Shown here: positions 24,079-35,717 of the stretch, piece by piece
How the letters are laid out: each line of letters starts with the position of its first letter
Position numbering within the stretch: the first letter of the stretch is position 1
Assembly: GCF_002127325.2 (NCBI RefSeq)
Contig: NC_035443.2
Location: 144,102,073-144,166,072, forward strand
Reading direction: 5' to 3'
Origin: Helianthus annuus
Taxonomy: Eukaryota > Streptophyta > Magnoliopsida > Asterales > Asteraceae
Length of the DNA: 64,000 nt
Program-made: the position numbers and the translations under genes
Notes under the pieces: generated by a model
What the model was told of the DNA's origin: nothing
The model's input: the letters and a program-made list of their open reading frames with translations, nothing else
The model's database searches: none

Positions 24079-27000
24079 ATAACTATAGGGAATTAGGAAA
24101 AGTAGGAATGCTTTAGCCTAGTCTATAGTTTTAGAGCCTTATTCTTATGTTTTACTTGAAACTACTTGCATGCTACCTTATTTGCTCTTATTCATTCTCT
24201 TTTGATCTTTTAAGCATATATGGCGCTTATGTGTTAACACTTGACATGCTATACTTGCTTTATTATGTGCTAATACATGTTTTATTATCCCACTCATTAT
24301 GTGCTATTCTTAATATGCTTCATTGTGCGTTTATATTTGTTGTTTATTCCTTTAACATACTCTTTCCCTCATGCATTTTACTCGACTATTCTAAATCCGT
24401 AAACACTCGAGACGAATTCACCAAAATAGGCGTGAAACCCACAATTTGGTGAACGACTCACAATCTACCTATTCTTCTTTTTACACGAGATATCGCCATT
24501 AAGCTAGGAGTGAAATCCACATCTTAATGGTAAATCTCAAATTTCAAATTCTAGTGGACCCTCGTCAACATGTCGAAATTAAATTTTGACCCGACGAGTA
24601 CCAACCACACCTAGGATACGAAATTGTCAAGTTAGGGGTGAAACCCGCACCTTGTCGACTAGTTCCACTCCTTGATATTTTGTTTTTCATAAATCCCGCC
24701 AAGTCTCGAAATTTCGATTGATTTGGGACATGTAGTAACCGGAAGGGTAAATACCGTTAACCGACTTGTCGGCGAGAGTATTCCACCTATTAGGCCAAAG
24801 CATGCTCCCCAAACTCGAAAGATTTTTCGACCACTTTGGTTAGTCAACGTTCCGTTTTGGAACCATCCGAGCTTCCTTTTATCAAACTCACGCTTTATTA
24901 TTTTCGATCTTTTGCCAATTTTGAACCATTTTGAGATTTCACTTTTGCGCATGCATCATGCTATTACTTTTCATACGATTATACATTATCTGCATGCATA
25001 TTTTCACGTAATTTAATTTACACTTTTGTAACGAGTGGAGACATATCATCGAGATAGGAGTGATTTCCTTACCTTGACGATTAACTCCGCTTTATTTCTC
25101 ACCTTACAACGACCTCACCAACGAGTTAGGGGTGATTCCCTTACCTAGGTGATCGTTACCAATGCTTTCTTCTAATAGGCTATATTATGTAAACACAATC
25201 ATGTTTATACCTAAATCATTTATCATGTATTTCAAAATGCTTCATTTATTTAAACGTACCTCTTATTCTATAATTTATTTTCACATCACTCGCACACACA
25301 AAATTCTTAGCTTTTACCATAAACACTTATTCCCCAACATTCAAAATTTCACGAAATGCTACTCATCAACTTAATCGGTCCAACAAAACCATTGCTCACA
25401 AAATTTTGTATTCAACATAACTATTGAAACACTTATAAAATATTACAAATATTATTCGACATCTACTAAAACTTCTTTCAAAAGCAATAAAACATTTTAT
25501 TAAAAGACGCTTTTTCAGCAAACACTAAGTCCATATACCAAATTCCTTTTTCTAAAGGATCAACTTTTCACGAAAATCCGTAAACTTTGAAACTTTCTAA
25601 TACAAAGTTACTTAAAACTGCGCAAACTTATTAATCTCTAGAACTTTTCAAAACCTCACTCGATACGTCAATTAACTTCAAACCACGTGGGCAAGGAAAC
25701 TTCATAAGGAGCGACAAATTTTCAAGTTATGTAATCTCTTTTAAAACCGTAGTAGCATTTCCATTCTTTTTACAAAGCACGTTTCACGTAACCAATAGCT
25801 GTTTTATATTCCCTTACATTCACAAACTAGATTCTGCATTTCATGACAACTCAATCTATTTAACTTCACGTTTTACGCAAACAACTACATATGCATACTA
25901 TTTTATAAGTTTTAGTCAATATCTCACAACAATCTCACGCGTGTCACTCGTTCACTTTTTCTTTCATACTCAAAACTTTTGATCTTTTACGCACATAAAC
26001 TCGTGTATTTCGATTTATACTATAAACCAAAATCATTATTTTCTACATCCATGCTTATACATTTTACGCCTTCACTTATGTTCACCCTTACACATTTATG
26101 TTATACTCACGATTCAAAATTCGTACGTTTTACGTTAATAAATACACTCACAATTATACACTTACGTTGTCCTTACATTCATGTCTATACTACATTCGTA
26201 TTCATATTCATATTCATACGCTTTATGTTTTCATTTACACTTGTACAACTTCGTTACACTTATATTCATATGCTTTCTGCTTATACTTATACACATACTA
26301 CTTACACGTTTTATGTTTATGCTCATACATACATGCGTATTCATACTTAAACTTATGCTCATACTTTCATCCTTACTCATGATTCATACATTCGTACATA
26401 TACGCGAGCGTAACCTGAGGGATTCGCTTGCATGGGTCCCACACATACTTAAGCATGGACTTGCTTATATACTATATTCTTGTACGTACACATTCTAAAC
26501 TTTTATGTATACCCCGATTCATACACAACTAGTACAAGCTATGCGGATCATGCGACGATCAAAATAATCACGGGTGCAAACGGGATTATAGTGATAGGCG
26601 TATGAGAACCATAGCGTGTGCTACTGTGTATGGTAATACATGGAACGTAACATGACACCGAAGACGAAACGGACGTAACATGGTCAAAACATGGTGGATA
26701 CGCCGCTGGTACTTCCTATATATAAGTGTTTTCACCATGTTACCAAAATTTCGTAAAACGTGCCATGGGAAATTTAGTGTTTTACAGACCTCTTGGACCT
26801 AATACAAGCTTTAAGCAACTCACAAACACATTATGCCCGATTATCCATGACGAGACTTCATCCTTAACATGCTACTTTCATCTATCTAATGCCCATATCA
26901 TTCGTATACTTGCGTTCATTTAGTGTCAATTGTTCGCCCCATGCTCCTATTTCCTTCCTTTCATACGAACCTCGTTCACAATCAAGCTCGTTTAAGCATT

Positions 27001-27225
27001 CAAATCCTAACTTATCTTATTACCCTTAGAACTTTCTAATTTTTAGCCATTTCAAATCGTTTTACCTATACCTGTTTACCCCTGCTTATGCCTCAAACCC
27101 ATTCCGGCTCGACAAATCATTTTACAAACATATCTTTATCTTCCCAAAATCTCGTACTTTTCAAAACGTTTCAAAATCTCAAGTCTCGAACTGTTACCAA
27201 AACTCTTTAAATCTACCTCTTAAAT
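24079..27225 (+). other. Non-coding internal region of element C
   Basis: About 3.1 kb with no long frame. The first kilobase carries five hairpins with a shared 19-nt loop (24417-24453, 24496-24530, 24626-24656, 25045-25081, 25108-25157). The stretch 25980-26500 is low-complexity, rich in TTCATAC/TTATAC; its overlapping Tyr/His/Thr-rich frames are not believable proteins. I see no gag, protease, RT or integrase motif in any frame. Confidence 0.8.
24417..25157 (+). other. Five hairpins with a conserved 19-nt loop in the leader of C
   Basis: Loops at 24426-24444, 24504-24522, 24632-24650, 25054-25072 and 25126-25144 are each 19 nt with consensus NTAGGNGTGAWWYCCNNAM. The stems differ in sequence but mostly pair. 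The first is a perfect 9-bp stem (TTCACCAAA/TTTGGTGAA) and the second a perfect 8-bp stem (CCATTAAG/CTTAATGG). The third and fourth have one mismatch each, and the fifth is interrupted. Constant loop with variable stems is the pattern expected of an RNA element recognised through its loop. Confidence 0.7.
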
Positions 27226-27261
27226 AAATTTCGGGACGAAATTTCCTAAAGGAGGGGAGAC
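27226..27261 (+). promoter_or_regulatory. PPT and adjacent hairpin of element C
   Basis: Perfect 8-bp hairpin AAATTTCG (27226-27233), loop GGA, CGAAATTT (27237-27244), followed by the polypurine tract AAAGGAGGGGAGAC up to the right LTR start at 27262. Almost the same sequence as in element A. Confidence 0.85.
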
Positions 27262-30200
27262 TGTAACGCCCTGCTTTTTCATACTTTCCATAATTAGAAA
27301 GCTCGCCTTGTAATGCTATTTTTGGAAATCTTGTATTATTGTAGTCGTCTTTTCGTTGTAAAATCCGAGACTTGGATCATAAATAAAATTCGTATTTCTT
27401 TAAATTCACCATCTACATATTCATACATGTTCATACGTTGGAATTCATTGTACATCGAATCCTTATTTGTAATTCATACTTATACGATACTTATTCACGG
27501 TGCATGTCCATGCTTGTCCTTAAATTGTTGATACCTAAAAACCCCTAATAATATACTTATTTATACAACGGTTAATCATCTAAAATGTGACATATACTTG
27601 TCACTTACAAACATGTTACATACTTGTACATTACACTTTTTACCTAGTTAAATCATGTTTTATTTCATATTTCACCTTGTTACAAGTTAGGGGAAACATT
27701 GTTGCATATTATTACACAACTTAATTAACAAAATTACTCATTATAATGTTTTAAAAAAAAAAAAAATAAAGAAATATGGCAGCCCCAATTCAGCAAAATT
27801 CAGCCCCATATAGTTGGGTTTTGTGGGCTAGTTTCAGGGTGTAACCCCTTCTAAACACTTCCAAAGCCCAACCCATTGAAACCCTAATCCTTCCCCCTAT
27901 AAATACCACTTATAACCAGCCTCCCTACCACTTTTGCAACCCTAAAAACTCTCAAAACATCCTCCAAACCGTAGCTGAAAGCAAAGGTTCGAGCAGATTG
28001 ACACCCCTTCACGAAAATGAGCATAACTCACTCAATTCTTATCCGATTCACTCGATTCTTTTTCCTACTACTTTGTATTGACCTTATCTACGTTTCCATG
28101 GGTTTTTCACAGTAAATAAGTCCCTGGAGCTCCAGCAAAAAAGCTCCAAAGTCCACTGATTGTTTTTGTTTTCATGAAATCCTTGTTATTTCTTACCAAA
28201 CTTGAGTCTATCTCATCTCAAACCTATGTCCTAATGCTTACAACACTTTAGTGGTTGGTTAGGCTTAAAAACAAGGTTGAGACACTTAAAAATCAGAGGA
28301 TTAAACCTCATAAACTTGGTGTTTTGTTTAGGGTTTTTAACCCACAAGTCATGTCAAACTTTGTCTTTGATACATGAGTGATTATGGAACAACTTGGGTT
28401 GTCCAAACATACAATCCTCACATGACTTGATGATTTCTCTTAGTTAGTGTGTATATTTCTTATTCTTTATTGTATGTTCATGACCCTCCTTGGTTGTTTT
28501 TTACATCAAGTGTAGTGGTGAACACATAGAGGTGCCTAAATGGAAGACTTGATCTTCCTACCTCCTACATGATTTCTATGACATTTAGAGGTACCAAAAT
28601 GAAGATTTTAATCTTCTACCTCATGCTTGAACTATTGGACATATAACCTAAATATATTGTAGGTCCCTTTGATGTCTATGGATCGTCACAGAATCGTCTA
28701 TCTAACCTAGAGTGCGGAATCCTCTAGATCAGATTGTAGCAGAAAACGTGTAGAAAACAGAAACAGCAATTCAATCAAACCGGGTTTTCTATTGATTATC
28801 AATCTCACGAATTACAATCAATCCAAAACCCTAACAACCCTAAATTTCGTCCAAGACCTAGTCCCTCACGAAATTGCTCTCTCAAACACTGTTTTGGCTG
28901 ATTAACTGATCAACTGATCAACCTAAACCCTAAAGCCTAACCTTGTTTATGTAACACAAGGTTTACTATTTGGACTAGGGTTTCCTACATGGGCAAAGCC
29001 CAATTCGTTTCCCCTTGACCCAAATGGGTTTAGTTTAGCCCAAACTCTATAATCTCACTATTACAAAGCTAAACCCGCTAACTGTTTATCGTTTAACTAA
29101 TTACAAGATATCCAAAGACCAAATCTAAGCTGTTGTCACAAACATGCACCAACAAACTCCCCCTTGACAATAGCTTCATAAAAACTTTGTCTTGAGTCAA
29201 AACTTTGTCTTCGGTCTTCTTGCAATCTTCAAGTAATCTTGCACTGTCTTTGGTCTTTGGATAGCTTCAGCTTCAACAGCTTCTGTCAGCAACAGACTCC
29301 CCCTAAGCTGATGCATCCAAAGACCAAATCTAAGCTGTTGTCACAAACATGCACCAACAAACTCCCCCTTGACAATAGCTTCATAAAAACTTTGTCTTGA
29401 GTCAAAACTTTGTCTTTGGTCTTCTTGCAATCTTCAAGTAATCTTGCACTGTCTTTGGTCTTTGGATAGCTTCAGCTTCAACAGCTTCTGTCAGCAACAT
29501 ATATTATTCGAATAATCGAATCTTTGATGATGAACTAGTGTTCATATGTCGGGGTACTAGATTACATCATCCTAGACTATGATAACTTGTCACGATTCTA
29601 ATGGAACCTTGTTCCATGAAAACATCTAAACTCCTTCGAGTTTCCTAGTGTCAAGAACAAGCATCATATGTACTAAATGATTATTTTCCATGTTATTCTC
29701 ATATCTTATTTTTATGTTGTTTTAAACACCGAATCTCGACTCTAAACATACTTGAACTTTAACCCTTATACATTCGGACTCTAAATCTCTACTCGTTAAC
29801 AATTGGATAATCGGAAAGCATATGCAAGCCTTGTGAGTATACTCGTATTTCCCCCTTTTTTTACTTTTACCACTTTTGGGGTATAACATGTTTACTTATC
29901 AAAAAGTTACACATGAACATTTTGCTTAAACACATGAACATTCCTATAACATGCTTGTATACGTGATGGCTTGATACTTTAAACTTGGGTGAAACTTATG
30001 TGTTGAATTTATCATTAACTTCGTACGAGCCAAACCGTGACATATGTAGCGCTATAGGATTAACGACCCGTCCTTTATCATCGGTAATGTCATGAGCATA
30101 TTGCGTTTCCTTGGTTTGATATGTTAGACACATGCCATGTTTAAACGTTTATCTTGAATCACATGCTTGCTATGAGGAATTGTTTAAAACTTATCTTTTA

Positions 30201-30541
30201 CTATGTATGTATCAAACTTGTATACTCGCCTTTGCTTTTGCATTGAATTATTTTAAACATGTTACAGGTTGATGAAGATGATGCTAAGAAAAGAAGTAGC
30301 GTTGATGCCTAGATACACATATAGACGTTAGGGTTTAATATGTTGTATCAATTTTTGTTATGTTGTCATGTTATTTTGTTAGACTTGTTGTATTTGAATT
30401 TCTTGTAATGTTGACAATTCATCTTATGAAATGAAATCGGATTATTTAAATACTTGTCACAATTATTAGCGTTATGATGTCTCGAGCAATCTTCACACTT
30501 CGTCTCATCCCGATGTTTCCGCCATTGGTTGGGGTGTGACA
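27262..30541 (+). repeat. Right LTR of element C, interrupted by element D
   Basis: Direct repeat of 21628-24062, interrupted at 28658-29499. Starts TGTAACGCCCTGC and ends GGGGTGTGACA. By eye about 19 substitutions separate the two LTRs. Confidence 0.92.
28658..29499 (-). mobile_element. Element D: small TG...CA LTR-type insertion, probably solo LTR
   Basis: 842 bp inserted in C's right LTR. It begins TG and ends CA and is flanked by a TSD of TATAT (28653-28657 and 29500-29504); the left LTR of C shows the empty site near 23020. It holds a direct duplication of about 190 bp (about 29110-29302 and 29311-29499), each copy including CACCAACAAACTCCCCC. On the minus strand that reads as a PPT-like GGGGGAGTTTGTTGGTG, as at Copia LTR starts. 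No protein gene. A solo LTR with internal duplication or a small TRIM-like element are both possible. Confidence 0.7.
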
Positions 30542-32295
30542 CTAAGTGCTTGTGACCCATTACGACCCGTTTAGGTAGCTTATGCTACCCTAACGCGTCG
30601 TTCGCGTAGAACGCGTTCGGAACGCCTAACATCATGACCACAAGGTATAACCTCGGAAGGTTATAGCTATGGTCACCTAATGTGTTTGGTCGGATCCTAA
30701 TGATCGATCAAATGGGTCGGGTTCGAAAGTATAAGCGATGGTTTAGATCGCTTACCTTACGACCCTATATAAGCACTAAACTAAAAGTGACGAGCTAAGC
30801 ATGTTAGAACATGCTTAACTAAGATTAGAAAACAGGTTTGGCATCAAAACAAATGGCTTTGATGCTCACGAGTAGTTTGGTTACAAAATATGCAAGAATG
30901 CACATTTTGGCCGAAACTACGACTCGTCACTGAGCCTAGATAACGTGGTAATCAGTAGGTATAGTCACTACGGACTATAACCATCGTGATCACACTCACG
31001 TTATGAAGTTCCATGAACTTCGGGTTGACCATAGGCTGGTTAATGCAGAAAGTCAACAAAACGTTGACTTTCGGACTCGAAAAGCGAATAAAAGAACGAA
31101 AGAAGACTTACGGAGGGTCCCCGAATGCTAATCTAGATCAAAGAGCTCAGGTATGAAGCAATGGCATCAACTTAGAGCATTTTGATCAGATTGTGTTAGT
31201 TTTTAGCAACAGGGGGGGGGGGTATTTATAGGAAAAGTAGAGCCGTTAGGATCGTTTCTCGATTTTCGTGCCACGATCCTAAGCGTCCACTTGTCAAAAT
31301 GTTGTGGTTACTGAAAATGGCCCTTGGCTCTTGATTGGGTGAAAGGGCATTGCCCCTTGAACGAACGAAAGGCCAACTGCAAGTGGATTCAATGAATCTG
31401 CTGTACTGGGGACTACTTACGGACCATATGGGTTTTGGCTTACGGTCCGTAAGCCCTTAGTTTGGCAGATTTACAGTTTTGGTCCATGCAGCTCCAAAAC
31501 TTGGTATTTGATGCATTTTTGACACGTTTAAGCCCCGTTAACCCCATTACAAAGCTCTAAAATGATGTTAAAGTATAGGGAACTTAAAATGTGCTCAAAA
31601 ATATCCCGGATGTCGGTTCATTTGGCCGTACGGTCGCGATGTTCGGTTAATTACGACGGAATGCGCATAAGCGCGAAAGACGATCCAAATTGTGCGACGA
31701 ATGGATTTTTCTCATGCCAAACACTAAGGCATAATATAAGGATGCTTACATAAATTTTTGGATGTCCGGATGTATTCAGAACGTAAGTTATGCGCAAAAG
31801 TGCAAACTTGTGCACTTTTTGACACTTTTAGCCCCTGAATGATCCAAAAGTTTGTTTTAGCATACCAAACCTCTCAAAGCCTATTTCTAAGCTATGTAAA
31901 GGATATTTATGGTATGTTTAACTTATGGACATGTTCCGGAATGTTCATTATAGTTCTAATTGGCATACTTTCGCAGTTTGTCAATTTTAGTCCCTGTAAG
32001 CGAATTAACTTGTTTTTGCCATACCAAAGCCTTCAAAACTTATTTCTAAGTTATGTAAAGGTTATTTAAGGTATGTTGAGTATATGTTGATGTTCCAGAG
32101 TATTTGTCGCATTAAACTGAGCACGTTTAAGCACCAGTTAGCGTATAACTCTCCAGAAAGCGATGTAGAGTTTGAAATTGAACAAAAGTCAAAACATGAA
32201 AAATGTAAAACACAACCAAACAAACATTGGGATAAAATAACATTGTTTTATTGATAACTGAACTGTTCACAATGATTACAAGCACAAATGTTACA
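30542..32295 (-). repeat. Right LTR of element B, second segment
   Basis: Matches 12721-14474 with scattered substitutions and ends TGTTACA at 32295, the right boundary of B. Short frames here are copies of those in the left LTR and have no recognised product. Confidence 0.92.
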
Positions 32296-32296
32296 A

Positions 32297-33715
32297 CCCA
32301 TGAGTAACTTTTGCTTATTAGGAGGTGGACCCATGGGCTGCTTCTGTTTTTGTGTTGTTGGAGTTTCTGTTTGTTTGGTTTGATCTTGTTGAATGGTTTC
32401 TGGTTGTTGTTGATAAGTTTCTGATTCTCCTGCTTGTTTTTCTTGTGGAAATGAGGCTTTCAGTTCATGAAGATCAGCTTTTGCCAGTCTTGCAACATTA
32501 TACTGCAACCTCTTTACTAACAAATGAACATTAGCAAGAGTTTGGGTATTTGTTTCTTCTTGTTTCTTCATTCTCTGAAACTCCAGGTTTTCTTGATTTT
32601 TCTGTGTAGTCAATTCCACTATCAGCTTCTCAAAAGCCTCAGCCATGCTGCTGTTGTTGGCTCTGAGGAACTGTATTTCTTCAAGAATTTTTCCTGAACT
32701 TGAGCTTTCCCCTGCAGTTGCAATCTCAGCCATCTGTTTCTTGATATCTTGCAGTTCTTTGAGAGCTTTCTTGAATTCTGATGAGCTCTCTCTGTTTTCT
32801 GATGACTCTTGCAGTTTGTTGAGGGCTGCTGTGTTATCTTCTGTTTGCTTCTGCACAGCTTTGACAGTTTCTGATAAAACTTTGATATCTAACTTTTGAT
32901 TTCTGATTTCTTCCAGTATCAGATCAAGTTTTCCTTCTGTGGCTGTTTTCTCAGTGCAAACAGCAATTGTGTCTTCAAGTTCCTTGTGAGGTTGTTCAGT
33001 GGACATAGATTTATGTCCTTGGTAAATAGGAGGAACAACAGATGTTCCACCTCCAACACCAGCAGAAAACACATTCTCTGCTGTTCTGAGGTTAAGAGGA
33101 TGGAAATATTCCATATTCTCTATTCCCTCAATAGAAAACTGAAACATATTCAAGTTCTGGTTTTCCTCATATCCTTAAACCTTTTTAGGTTCTCCATGAG
33201 TTGTTGAGAAACTCTTAGTTTTCTCATCCAGGTTTCCTTAATCAGTAGACTGGTCTCCACCTGTTGCCACCTCATTTTCCTCCTCAGAATCTGATTCAGA
33301 AAATAGGTCTTTGGTTCCAATCTCACTTTGTCTTACAACAGAAACAGTGCCCATTTTTGAAATTTCATAATTTCCTTGAATTGAATCATCAGAATCACTC
33401 TCAGAATTATGAACAATATCAAGTTTAGAGTGTTGTGCACCTGTTTCTCCCATGTGTGAGATTTCAGCATGATGTTCTTCTGCTACAGGACTCATGTTCA
33501 CATCTTCATCAGCTGGATGAGGATCTGATTCACCCTGCTGCTCCATTCTTGGTGTGCTTGATTTGATTTGAGACTTTGAGAGTTTTTACAGCTTGTTGTA
33601 TGAGTTTTTCTGGTACCTCTCTGGTCTTTGTGAGAGATTGAGCTATCGGGCATCTGATCAGAAATTCAATTAGGATTTGACACTTTATATCATATTCTTC
33701 AATACTGTCATTCAT
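32297..33715 (-). pseudogene. Decayed coiled-coil protein gene of element F, function unknown
   Basis: Three open pieces: 33715-33530, 33546-33238 and 33153-32297. The last two share a frame and are separated by two TAA codons, each one change from CAA. A frameshift near 33560 separates the first piece. The gene begins just inside the PBS, where gag normally lies, but I see no zinc knuckle or known gag motif. The middle piece is acidic and Ser/Asp-rich. The last is Lys/Glu/Gln-rich with long heptad-like stretches suggesting coiled coil, then a Gln/Thr/Pro tail. Element B cuts the C-terminus; the terminal residues of the open frame come from B's LTR. It could be a divergent gag or a captured gene. 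Confidence 0.55.
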
Positions 33716-33727
33716 CGCTTCATTGTT

Positions 33728-33739
33728 GCTCTGATACCA
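33728..33739 (-). other. Primer binding site of element F
   Basis: TGGTATCAGAGC on the minus strand, two bases inside the LTR end (TCCAACA), matching initiator tRNA-Met. Confidence 0.8.
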
Positions 33740-33741
33740 AT

Positions 33742-34527
33742 TGTTGGACCCAGTTTGGGCTTAAAAACTTTTTTTCACGTAATATGGCAAGTGATTTCAG
33801 TAGATGTGAAAAAGATGTACGGAAATGGAAATCAGACTTTCAGAAACAAGACCTGCAGAATTATCAAGTTTATATCATTTTGAAACAAAATAGTTTACAA
33901 GGTGATTGTAAGATTATTATATAATATAAATGAATCTTGAATTCTGTGGGTGAGAGGGCAATGGAGTTTATGTAGTATGTATGAATGCTAAGCTTCAAAC
34001 TCAATTGTCTTCTGCTTGGTGAGCCTTCTATTTATAGAAGGCTGGGTACATGAATAAACATTTGTTTATTCATGCAATAAGTCCTGCATAAAGTAGCAAT
34101 TTGACATATTCATTGAATCCAACGTTCAAGTTGCCTTTATAATCATGATATCCAATAATGTCAAGTTGCTTCGGTCATTGTGGCAGGATAGAGCTGATTT
34201 TTAGACAAGTGGGGTATTCATCAGAATTTCTGATAAACCACTTCATCAGAAATTCTGGGGAACAAATCATCAGAAAATCTAATGATCAGAATCATCAGAA
34301 ACTGATGATATTTCATCAGAAATATCATCAGATCCATCAGAAATGACCTTCTCTGATAATCTTCTTCAGCTCTTGATCAACTTGTGATTCTTTGAAGTAT
34401 ATGTTGTTCATTTCAGTTGTCCTATCCGATCTTCTTCTTCTTGTTGTGATATTTAGGACTATTATCTTCTTCAGAGATCAAGTTGAATATGATTTTCTTC
34501 AATACTTACAAATAAAGTTTCCTAACA
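33742..34527 (-). repeat. 5' LTR of element F
   Basis: Plus-strand ends TGTTGGACCC and TTTCCTAACA (TG...CA). A TATAAATA box (34029-34036, minus) sits in a perfect 9-bp inverted repeat, AGCCTTCTA...TAGAAGGCT. Near 34220-34350 the motif ATCAGAAA recurs many times. Only one LTR copy is in view, so the ends rest on the TG...CA form and the adjoining PBS. Confidence 0.65.
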
Positions 34528-35717
34528 CATAACTTCAGCATTATCAGTTATGAATTATTTTGCAAAAGCTGACTCGTTTGACTTTTTATTAAGAAGTTTG
34601 ACCCGGCAATTGACTGAGATAACGTGATAATTAGGAGGTGCCCTTTTAAGGGTTTATTACCTACATAATTACCAACACATAGCCACTTTGAATTCGAATA
34701 ATGGCTGGACCGTTAGTGATTAATCACTAAGTCAAAGCTTAATTACGACGACTTTGACTTTCGGTCATTAGGTTAATAAAACCTTAATTAGAGAAGCTAA
34801 GAACACTTACAAGAGTCCTTAGCACGAATTTTGAACTAGAGAAAGCTTCCTTAATTAGCAGGAGGCTTCAGAGAGTGAATTGAGTGAAAATATTCAAATG
34901 TGCAAGTTCTAAGTGTAAACCATGACCCTTTATATAGGAAATTCAAGGCTTCCAAGATCAATCCACCTGCTATCTAGAGTAATCTGATGATCCCAAGTGT
35001 CCCTAGGGCAGTAAAAACCAGTTGCCCAGTCCCTGGTATCGAAAACAACCATGCAATGGCGGTGGAACAGGCTGCAATATGCAGTTGTGCAGAAATCTGT
35101 CGCTGGCACTGCTGTTGCGGCCCGTGTAGACCCTAAGGGATGTCTACGCGGCCCGCGAGGACCTGCAATTCCGGTAAAAAGTTTCCAAACTTTGCAATTT
35201 CAGTCCCTGATCCATTTTAAGTTTATTTAACTTTCTTTTATTGCACTTATGACCCCGTAGTTAACTTTCAAGTGTCTTGGGTCATTATTTAACTTCGTTA
35301 AGCTTTCGGTTAGTTATGAGATCACCCGAAATATACTTTCGTGCAACGAAACTCAACAAAATTATTATCCAATATCCATGGAAGTATAAGGAAGTATTAA
35401 AAAGTCTCGGAAATGTTAAAACGTCACTTAGAGGTAACTTTAAACATGTTGACACATTTAACCCTTATGCTTTGTAAACTTTTCAATTTAAGCACAAACG
35501 ACTTCCTATGTCCATCAATTCATTCACTCATGAATACGAACATCTTATGAGGTCATTCAGAGGCACGAGTTTGGCATGTTGACACTTTTAGTCCTTCCAT
35601 ACACACATACTACTTTCTTCCTTTGTTAACTTTAGTCCCTCAAGTTATCAATTTAACATAATAGGGTTTATGACACGTGTCACCACTGTATTGGACATGA
35701 TTTTGCGAGGTGTTACA
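34528..35717 (-). repeat. Partial LTR of element G
   Basis: Non-coding, ending GTGTTACA at 35717 before the PPT. On the minus strand a TATATAAAG box (34929-34936) is followed 120 nt later by a GTAAGT 5' splice site (34810), the same layout as in A and B. The other end is removed by element F. Confidence 0.7.

Larger units (their letters stand above)
21628..30541 (+). mobile_element. Element C: non-coding LTR retrotransposon (LARD-like), Tekay-related
   Basis: Flanked by a perfect TSD, CTAAG (21623-21627 and 30542-30546), within the right LTR of B. LTRs are 21628-24062 (2435 bp) and 27262-30541 (about 2.43 kb after removing element D). The internal region of about 3.2 kb keeps a PBS and PPT and leader sequence shared with A, but no gag-pol frame. 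This fits a large retrotransposon derivative (LARD) that relies on proteins of an autonomous relative (inference). The very first base of the left LTR is G where the right LTR has T. LTR divergence by eye is roughly 0.8 percent, older than A. Confidence 0.9.
1..32295 (-). mobile_element. Element B: nested Ty3/Gypsy retrotransposon, left end outside window
   Basis: The window opens inside B's left LTR: bases 1 onward match the right LTR from 20301 onward. B has a left LTR (1-753 plus 12151-14474), a PPT, a minus-strand gag-pol (14509-19025), a PBS at 19613-19625, and a right LTR (19633-21627 plus 30542-32295). Subtracting the nested insertions A and C with their 5-bp target duplications gives an LTR of about 3.74 kb on both sides, which supports the reconstruction. 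Long LTRs, the initiator-Met PBS and the gag-PR-RT-RH-IN order with a chromodomain-like tail point to a chromovirus, probably Tekay/Del. Its TSD cannot be checked because its left end is not in view. Confidence 0.9.
32296..34527 (-). mobile_element. Element F: Copia-like LTR element cut by B
   Basis: Minus-strand retroelement with an LTR at 33742-34527, a PBS at 33728-33739 and a decayed gene 33715-32297 that stops abruptly at B's right LTR. Short LTR (786 bp), the TGTTAGGAAAC start and TCCAACA end on the minus strand, and the initiator-Met PBS fit a Copia-type element. The rest of F should lie beyond B's left end outside this window (inference). Confidence 0.65.

Noticed and set aside
25979..26498. 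Three overlapping frames rich in Tyr, His and Thr
   Set aside because: They come from low-complexity TTCATAC/TTATAC sequence in the non-coding part of C, with no conserved domain.
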